Source of the DNA: Umbilicaria muhlenbergii
Lineage: Eukaryota; Ascomycota; Lecanoromycetes; Umbilicariales; Umbilicariaceae
Reading direction: 5' to 3'
DNA length: 64,000 bases
Assembly (NCBI GenBank): GCA_000611775.1
Contig: KK106981.1
Coordinates: forward strand, 4,838,927-4,902,926
Part shown: in pieces, positions 57,750 through 64,000 of the stretch
Position numbering within the stretch: the first letter of the stretch is position 1
How the letters are laid out: each line of letters starts with the position of its first letter
Position numbers and translations under genes: made by a program
Notes under the pieces: generated by a model
Told to the model about the DNA's origin: nothing
The model's input: only the letters and a program-made list of their open reading frames with translations
Database searches by the model: none

Positions 57750-59190
57750 TATAAGCCTCAAATTCAGAAGATTCACCCTATGAGAGTTCATAGATGCAGG
57801 ATTTCAATGAGAAGAGCATGAAAATGAAGAAGAGCAAGGAATAAGTGAGGAATGACTGACTAAGCAGCTTGATAAACAGCAGAGTGTAAACCACATGCTG
57901 TGCAAGAACATTAACTGCATAGATGAGTGTATAAAGGGTTTAAAAGAGAGCATACAAACTCTGCTTCATCACTTTGAGTCATCACACTCAACTAGTCCAC
58001 GCTCTGCTCACCCCTTGAGCAGTCAACACTTCATTAACCTTCACTGATCTCCTAGCCCACCTTCATGCATCAGACTCATAGAGAATTTGACTGTACTGAT
58101 GTCAGCCACCAGCCTCATCACCTCACAACAATTAAAAGAAGTTCACCTTACCTACCTCTCTGCTACCACTGTGGTTGAATCATGTTGAAAGGTGGAAGAA
58201 ATAAGCTTCTTTGACTCATTTCTAGATGTCAGTTATGAAGCTGAAGATTTAATCAGTGTAAGCAAAGACATCTACTATAGAGATGTACATCTATTTGTGA
58301 CTCAGGTAGTTAATATTGTCAGAATCAAGAGTTCTACTTTAATAGCAGTCAACTTACATACCTGCCTTCATGAGACTGCTCTACAATGATACATCACTTT
58401 GAATTCTCTTCAGCAAATTAATCTTACAGTCAGCTATGATGCCTGAATCAGCTCTCTGACTGAGTGATTCAAAATCACTGAATTTCAGGTCATGCAGTCA
58501 CTACTGATCAAATTCTACATCATAGATGATGTCAAAGCAGGCTGAAACCTTATGAAGTACATACAAGCCTTAATTCATGATGACAAATCAGTTGATCTGC
58601 TTACTCAGCAGCAGCTCCTACTAGCTTGAGGTTAATTAAATTCAGCTTTAATGCATAATATTCCTCACTCAACTTCACGTACCACCGTCACTGAGTTTAT
58701 CAACATATTGAATGAAAAATGAGACGTTTGAATTCATTATTATAATTACTCAAATTACCAGAATCATTCAGGCTTCTCAAAGACTTAAAACACATGACAA
58801 ATGCATCAAAATTCAGCCTCCGCCGTGCCTCTGAACTATATCAAAAATCAGAATTCAAATCAAGGATATCAATGAGCAGTTGAGTCAGCAAATTGAGTGA
58901 ATTTCAGCTCAAATAACACCTCAAACCCTCAGGTTTTGAATAGCCTAAATAACTCAAATTAAAACTCATGATATGAAGTCAAGTCACGGTTCTATCATGC
59001 AGCTGCCAATACTGATAATAATGAAGAGGAAGAGGAAGACTATGAAGACTACTTCATGATTAATGTTCAATTCAATAACTTCATTAAATCATGTCAAGAT
59101 TTATCATCTCTCTTCTGCTGCCCTTGTCATCTAGTCTTCACTAATGCTGATGAAGTGCAAAATCACTGTTTAGACTGGCATGAAGTTGAT
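57750..59190 (+). pseudogene. Element F gag remains with C2H2-type finger
   Basis: Open pieces include 58192-58389 (EEISFFDSFLDVSYEAEDLI). Upstream text is helical and charged. Downstream are Gln/Ser/Asn-rich segments and an acidic EEEEDYEDYFM-like stretch near 59020-59060. A clear finger CCPCHLVFTNADEVQNHC..WH lies at 59116-59181 (C-x2-C...H-x4-H spacing). The position of the finger before the protease is the same as in Gypsy-G. The gag shell protein would package element RNA; this copy is broken. Confidence 0.6.
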
Positions 59191-59217
59191 GTCAATAATC
59201 AGTCTCAATGAGCTCTC

Positions 59218-59751
59218 ATGCAGGAAGTCAACTACCATGAGCATGCTGTCAATAACATAGTCACAATACCTCAAAAGTCACTCACTTCACATGATTATAC
59301 TATGATAGAAGGCCTACTATTTGACTCTGAAAATCAAACATCTATATGCCTTGACACTGGCAGTACTATCATCTTCATTGATAAAGCTTTAATTGAGAGT
59401 CATGAACATCTAACTGAAGCTTGAAAGGTACACTCAATAACAGTGAAAGACTTCATTAAAAGTCAAGTTTTAAACTGATTAATTCACCTCTCAATAATCA
59501 TATCAGTGAAGAACTCAGATGATACATCTTTCATGATACAAATTACTACTGCAGTGTATGTAATTAATGAACTGAAAGCTGATGTCTTGCTTGAAATGAA
59601 CATCATGGCCAAAGAAATGATGAAAATCAATCTCAGGACAAATTCATTAATTATTCAAGATAAGCAAGCATTTATAACCTACTCAGACCTCTCCTACACA
59701 TCATTTCACGTCACAGTTCAACCATCAATGTATGAGATATTAGCCGCTTGA
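59218..59751 (+). pseudogene. Element F aspartic-protease region
   Basis: Two open pieces. At 59218-59424 the retropepsin-type active-site motif CLDTGSTIIFIDKAL is preceded by a YTMIEGLLFDS lead strand. At 59506-59751, NELKADVLLEMNIMAKEM corresponds to the ADILLGMD-like C-terminal flap/helix region of fungal Gypsy proteases. The second piece resembles the first protease frame of Gypsy-G (62890-63102, DELKVKILIRMNIMRL). This enzyme normally cuts the gag polyprotein. A frame at 59748-59972 that follows is Cys/Leu/Ser-rich and probably not coding. Confidence 0.7.
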
Positions 59752-59979
59752 AAAGCTTATTATGCAGAAAAAGCAGTCACTGCTGTCTTCACATGAGTTA
59801 CCTTCACACTGCCTGTGTCACTCCTGGTTTTATCACTGCCTGTCAGCAAGCTCAAATCAAGCTTTTCACTGCACTCACACTGTCAGCACACCTGCTGTCA
59901 CTGCTGTCAGTAATTCTGCTTAAAGAACTGCTTGCATCAGCACCTTCATGCTGCACACCTCAGGCAGCTTAAGTCACTG

Positions 59980-59998
59980 CATTAGCATCATGCTAATG
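59980..59998. repeat. Conserved hairpin in the 3' region of element F
   Basis: CATTAGCAT-C-ATGCTAATG, a 9-bp perfect stem with a single-base loop. Counterpart of the hairpin at 44484-44498 in E. Confidence 0.7.
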
Positions 59999-60105
59999 AA
60001 CATCACCATTTCTATGAGCATGAAAAACATGCATTCAAGCTTAAATTAGTTAGTAGTACACATGCATGATGAGGGTGCCACCTTTTCTTATTTTTTGTGA
60101 GCAAT

Positions 60106-60230
60106 TGTTATGATATTATCACAGTTTTACCAGGCTATAGTTGTTCTGCATGACGCTAGTGAGCATATATGCCACGCCACCCTTCTAGATAGTTAGTCAA
60201 GACTTATTACAACATACACTTATTTTAACA
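60106..60230 (+). repeat. Right LTR of element F
   Basis: 125 bp. Differs from the left copy mostly by transitions in the first 70 bases. Confidence 0.9.
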
Positions 60231-61404
60231 TTTACATCTTTATCAACTGACTAAAGGATCTGACTCCTCAGAGAGATGAACTTAAGTTATGTACAATTTT
60301 ATCACAGTACCTTCATGAAACTGCACTTATCTGACATTCAATGAAGCTCACTGACTTGAAGAAGACTTTATTTCAAGATGCTTCTCTCATCATCTGATAT
60401 ATCACCTTGATTAGCTGTTTCAAGAAACATGATTCAGTTGCTTTACAATAATTACAAACTGAGCATTATATCATGACAGATGCATGAGATGAAAGGAATT
60501 CATGATTTTATGCTTAAAACATCTTTCATCATGTTAAAGCTGCTGAGTTGAGCTTTATTTACAATCAGTTGATTATGATGTGAAATAATTTTGCTCTGAA
60601 ATTTCATTAAGATATTCTGAAACTTATCCTCACTACTATTATAAGTTAATTTCTGAAACAACTGAATAATAAATCAAACATCTGATATGAGATGATCAGA
60701 CATGATCATCTGAATCAACCTCATAAGCTCTTAAATCAATTTAACAAGAACAAGTAATCTGATCAGTATAAGAAGTTTTTTTCTCATTAAAACATTTACA
60801 GTTCAAGACAGCCTGTTTTTTCTACTTATTCAGCATATGAGTAATCATATGATACTTTTCCTTCTAGTTGACCCTTCTATCCTAGTTATAACAATAATAA
60901 TCAGGATCAACAGTCACAGTCATTAATACTTTAACTGTCTGCTATCAGAGCCTCACTTCAGATCACTGATGAAAAAAATGTGTTCACTGAGCAAGCTCAA
61001 CAATCAAAAGGATTAACAAATTCAAGGTAAAATTATCAAGGTTAAAGACAGTCATGATGATTTAAACTTACTGCTTATGTTGCTGATGAATGAGATGAAT
61101 CAACAACTTATGAGTCTTCTGCATCTGATGAGCTCAGTGAACTGAGCTCAGATGAATCATTATTATACTCATCATTTAATGATGAATATGACTACCCTAT
61201 TGACTATTACACTATTAATTTGAACCTGAAATATCATAACCTTGACTACTATAGACCTGACGTCAACTCAGGTTATTCAGATGACTTCATGAAAGACTCA
61301 CATGATTATTTTATGACTCTCACCACAGATATTAGCTGTTGATGTTGCAAGAAGGAATTTCCCTTCAGGAATAAATTGCATAAGCACTTTAAAGAAGGCT
61401 GTTT

Positions 61405-62524
61405 CATCAGCAATTTAACAAGTTAGCTCTGAGTTAGTTTTTAGCACTTTGAGTGCTCTGAGCTTCTGATCTCATGTCTCAGCTAACAGCCGCTCTTAGC
61501 ATCCTCTGAGCACTTTGAGCTCAACCTTAAATCTTGAGCAGAACATCAAAATTTTGTGATAAAAAAACAATTATTAAAACAATTGTTTAAACAAGTACAC
61601 ACACAGTGTTATAATAACAGTAGAACTTATAATAAGTAAACTTTTACTAAAATTTACTTTTCTGCAATAAAAAATCATGATTTGTTGAGTCTGAAAGCAC
61701 TGTATAAGTGTTGAGTTCTGAATATTTAAAGAACTTCAAGATTTTCATCACTTAAAAATTTACACACTTTAATAACTTTTGCACCTCAACAGATATGAAG
61801 AAACTTTCAATGCATAAATTATAAAAAACAGTATTCTCTATTAATGTTAAACTAAAAGTTTCTTCATAACTGCTGTTGTTGTTAAGTTATATTTAATTCA
61901 AGTTTTCAACAGCGAAAAATCTTTCAAAAAAAGTCACATACTTTGAATAACTATTGCACTTTTATACTTATAATATAACTTTCAGGTTATAAGTTGTAGA
62001 GAATAAGCTGTTTAAGAGTTTTCTTATACAAACTTTCTTTTTATGTGTTGTTGTTGTTAAGTTATTCAAAAAGTCATTAAAAGTCGGTTTATTAATGTTG
62101 TGATTTTCATCACTGAAAGTTTAAAATCAATGTAACTTTTTAACAACAACAGTTATAAAAAAACTTTAAATTATAAAACTGTTTAATAGCTTCTTCTCTA
62201 CAACTTATAAACTAAAAGTTATATCATAAGTATAAAAGCGCAATAGTTATTCAATATGCTAATATATTTATAATTAGTTAAAAGTTTTTTAATTCATAAC
62301 TATTGCAAATTAAAACTTATGAAGAAATCTTTAGTTTGTAAAGTGTACAGAATAAAGAGATCTAAAACTTTTCAATAAAAAGTTTTTTATTATTCATGAA
62401 GGTATAATAGTTATTTAAAGTGTAAGATTTGTATGAGCTCATTTACTGCTCAGAGAGTGCTCTGAGCGCATAAAGTATTATTAACTAAAACCTTATTTTT
62501 GAGCGGGCTGCCAAGTTGCGGATG
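61405..62524. mobile_element. Non-autonomous TIR element (copy 2, reverse of copy 1)
   Basis: The left end CATCAGCAATTTAACAAGTT and the right end CCAAGTTGCGGATG match the two ends of the element at 7731-8578 in reverse, and the interior is collinear over most of its length. The 1120-bp copy is longer, carrying an additional internal segment (about 61590-62000) of TTCTTCATAACTGCTGTTGT-type blocks repeated later in the element. The flanks read TT on both sides (61403-61404 and 62525-62526) rather than TA. No coding frame. The TIRs are CpG-rich relative to the surroundings (GAGCGGGCTGCC). Confidence 0.8.
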
Positions 62525-64000
62525 TTATGAGGTATCATTTCACTGAAGAAGTTCACAGGAAATGTCTTTTTTATTAAAGTATTCATCAAAGTCTCTTGTA
62601 TCAGTGTGAAAGTAATTACTTCATCAGCCAATTCAGCTACTGATATCAGGACAGGCTATGACTTCAGAAATTAATATTACATTACAACAGAGGTCAAGTT
62701 AGTGCTTGATATGCTTATGAAAGCAGTTTGTCTGAACATCAGGTGTTCATCACCTTGATTAATTAAACTTTTCTGCACAATCAACTACCTACAGTCCTCA
62801 TATGTACTATGACATCATCAATCTCAGTATGAGGTATTGGTTTCAACAAACATTCAATTAATGAATATGTCATACTACTCATCTATCTAGTGAGCAAGAA
62901 TGATAATGAGGATACTGTGAATGCCCTGATTATGAAAAAGGCTCATATCATTGATGAGCTAAAAGTGAAAATACTAATCAGAATGAACATTATGAGGCTG
63001 AAGCACATGAATATTATAACATTTAAGAAGTCAGCTTACATTGACAGCTGCAAGATAATTATAGTCATCAGTACTCAATCACAAAAACCTTTGATTCAAT
63101 GAACAGTTCATGTAAAATTCATTATGAATATTTCATCAAATACTCAGCTGATTATTTCAGTGCATCACATCATTTTACCTGAAAGCAGAGACTTTCTTTT
63201 TAAGCTGAGTGAGAACATGCATCTGTCCTTATACACTCACTTAATTGATGCCACCTTCAGCGGCATAGTGATCAAAAATGACTTCAGTAAGACCGTGACA
63301 ATACCTCACAACTCACGGCTGAGTATTGTTCATGAAATCAACTATGATAATTGTTATCATGTGAAGAAGGACATGTCTGATCTGACTGCTTAAACACTTA
63401 AATTTATGCATTAAAAGAGTTGAATAAGAAAGATGTTCATCATCTGCAGAATTACTTTATTGACCACAGCAGTATCCTCATTAACAATTGAGTCAAAGTC
63501 AACTAAAGTCAACTTGAACTCAATTATGCTGAACAGAGTCTTCAAGATCATCTTACTTAATGAGGTCATCATGCAAGTGATTGATGATTATTTTATCTTA
63601 TGAAAGGACTCTGACTTCTTTGTTGATCTTTCAGAAGAGCATTAAATGAAGATATCATTAAAAGCAGACTGAGAGTTCAAAATCTCTGACAGAGTGAAGA
63701 TCTACTCACTTAAGATTTAAGATAAGAAAGTGATGAATAAAATGTTTAACACTTTACATGAACAAGGCAGGATGAACTGAATTGAGATTAACATCTCATT
63801 TAATTACTCTGTCTTCATTGTGTGAAAGACCCTACCAACTGAGGAAAGAAAAAGTCAGACAGTCATGAATATTTAAGAGCTAAATTAAATTATTCAGTTA
63901 AATGTTTATCCTCTTCTTCTATAATCTGATATAATAGCTGCAGTAAAGGGCTGTAAATATATCATCATCATGAATTGTGTTTCTTTCTTCTACCAGTGAA
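62525..64000 (+). pseudogene. Gypsy-G protease-RT remains
   Basis: Frames 62890-63102 (DELKVKILIRMNIMRLKHMN) and 63124-63393 (IILPESRDFLFKLSENMHL, then HNSRLSIVHEINYDNCYHV) cover the end of the protease and the linker before RT. RT begins near 63640 with FKISDRVKIYSLK, LHEQGRMN and SDIIAAVKGCKY, ending at the window edge. Broken in several places. Confidence 0.68.

Larger units (their letters stand above)
57092..60230 (+). mobile_element. Element F: LTR element with gag and protease only (TR-GAG-like)
   Basis: 125-bp LTRs at 57092-57216 and 60106-60230 belong to the same family as element E and are flanked by a perfect TTTAC duplication (57087-57091 and 60231-60235). The interior (2.9 kb) has a leader matching E, a gag-like region, a C2H2-type finger, an aspartic-protease region and a 3' region matching E, but no room for RT, RNase H or integrase. 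It must have relied on another element's enzymes. LTR structure is whole and the coding part shows moderate RIP marks. Inserted in the gag part of Gypsy-G, on the same strand. Confidence 0.88.
56200..61402 (+). pseudogene. Gypsy-G gag remains (split by F)
   Basis: The left piece (56200-57091) is Ser/Leu/Gln-rich gag-like sequence ending in an acidic ESSAEXS..EEXQLDND-like part. The right piece (60236-61402) has DLTPQRDELKLC, a helical capsid-like text, a Ser/Asp/Glu/Tyr-rich spacer (SDELSELSSDES, about 61110-61160) and a finger-like CCKKEFPFRNKLHKHFKEGC at 61343-61402. Fingers of this form between gag and protease are seen in this fungal Gypsy lineage. The TIR element follows it within three bases. 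Confidence 0.6.
55893..64000 (+). mobile_element. Gypsy-G: Gypsy fossil running off the right edge, hosting F and a TIR element
   Basis: Own pieces are about 55893-57091, 60231-61404 and 62525-64000. Gag-like text precedes and follows F. A finger motif follows at 61337-61402, then protease-region frames at 62890-63102 and 63124-63393, and RT from about 63640. The RT text LHEQGRMN...SDIIAAVKGCKYIIIMNC matches a common fungal Gypsy lineage with the signature LPLQSDIIAAVRGC. The rest of RT, RNase H, integrase and right LTR are outside the window. Degraded, many breaks. Confidence 0.7.

Noticed and set aside
59748-59972. Cys/Leu/Ser-rich 74-codon frame after the protease of element F
   Set aside because: It lies in a region homologous to the repeat tract of element E and probably reflects that repeat rather than a gene.

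Overview
The window is filamentous-ascomycete (Pezizomycotina-like) nuclear DNA, almost all of it a nested graveyard of transposable elements worn down by repeat-induced point mutation (RIP). The signs are very high AT, a general excess of TpA, TGA or TAA where conserved proteins have Trp, and no open frame above 240 codons in 64 kb. The only host gene seen is at the left edge (1-287): the 3' end of a CmcJ / GA4-desaturase-like oxidoreductase with a clean 50-bp intron. No rRNA, tRNA, CRISPR array or bacterial-type operon was found.

Layout. 536-1174: miniature LTR element (TRIM) with a 5-bp target duplication (TSD), sitting on the edge of the RIP zone. 1341-2600: hyper-mutated relic of the Gypsy-A family. 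2600-5597: AT-rich, largely unassigned, with a pogo-derived MITE at 4524-4972. 5603-19242: Gypsy-A (chromovirus), holding a TIR element at 7731-8578 and a second chromovirus, Gypsy-C, at 11810-17750. 19248-22669 and 50646-about 55890: one Tad1-like LINE split in two. Its ORF1 carries a 1-kb minisatellite-bearing retroposon (19900-20912), and its 3' half carries a Fot1/pogo transposon (about 52880-54938).

22670-50645: a minus-strand Gypsy complex with three LTRs of one 171-bp family. Gypsy-I (22670-35038) holds Gypsy-H (23047-29205). The adjoining partial copy Gypsy-J (35039-50645) holds a Hop-like MULE (35675-39515) and Gypsy-D (40489-50159), which in turn holds the small LTR element E (43226-44842). 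From about 55893 to the right edge runs Gypsy-G (plus strand), interrupted by F (57092-60230, an LTR element with gag and protease only) and by a second TIR element (61405-62524).

Matching TSDs fix most of the nesting: ATAAT, TTAAT/TCAAT, AGAGC, ATTAT, CTTTT, TAAGTAAAT, CAGCT, CTCAT and TTTAC. The most interesting points are: a three-LTR junction best explained by LTR-LTR recombination; E and F as a non-autonomous pair sharing LTRs and a 3' hairpin; Cys-rich reading frames antisense to pol at the 3' ends of two Gypsy families; a SINE-VNTR-like insertion in the LINE; and RIP that seems to reach the neighbouring host gene. Retroelements are described as fossils. Nothing here was searched against a database; family names rest on recognisable motifs and order.
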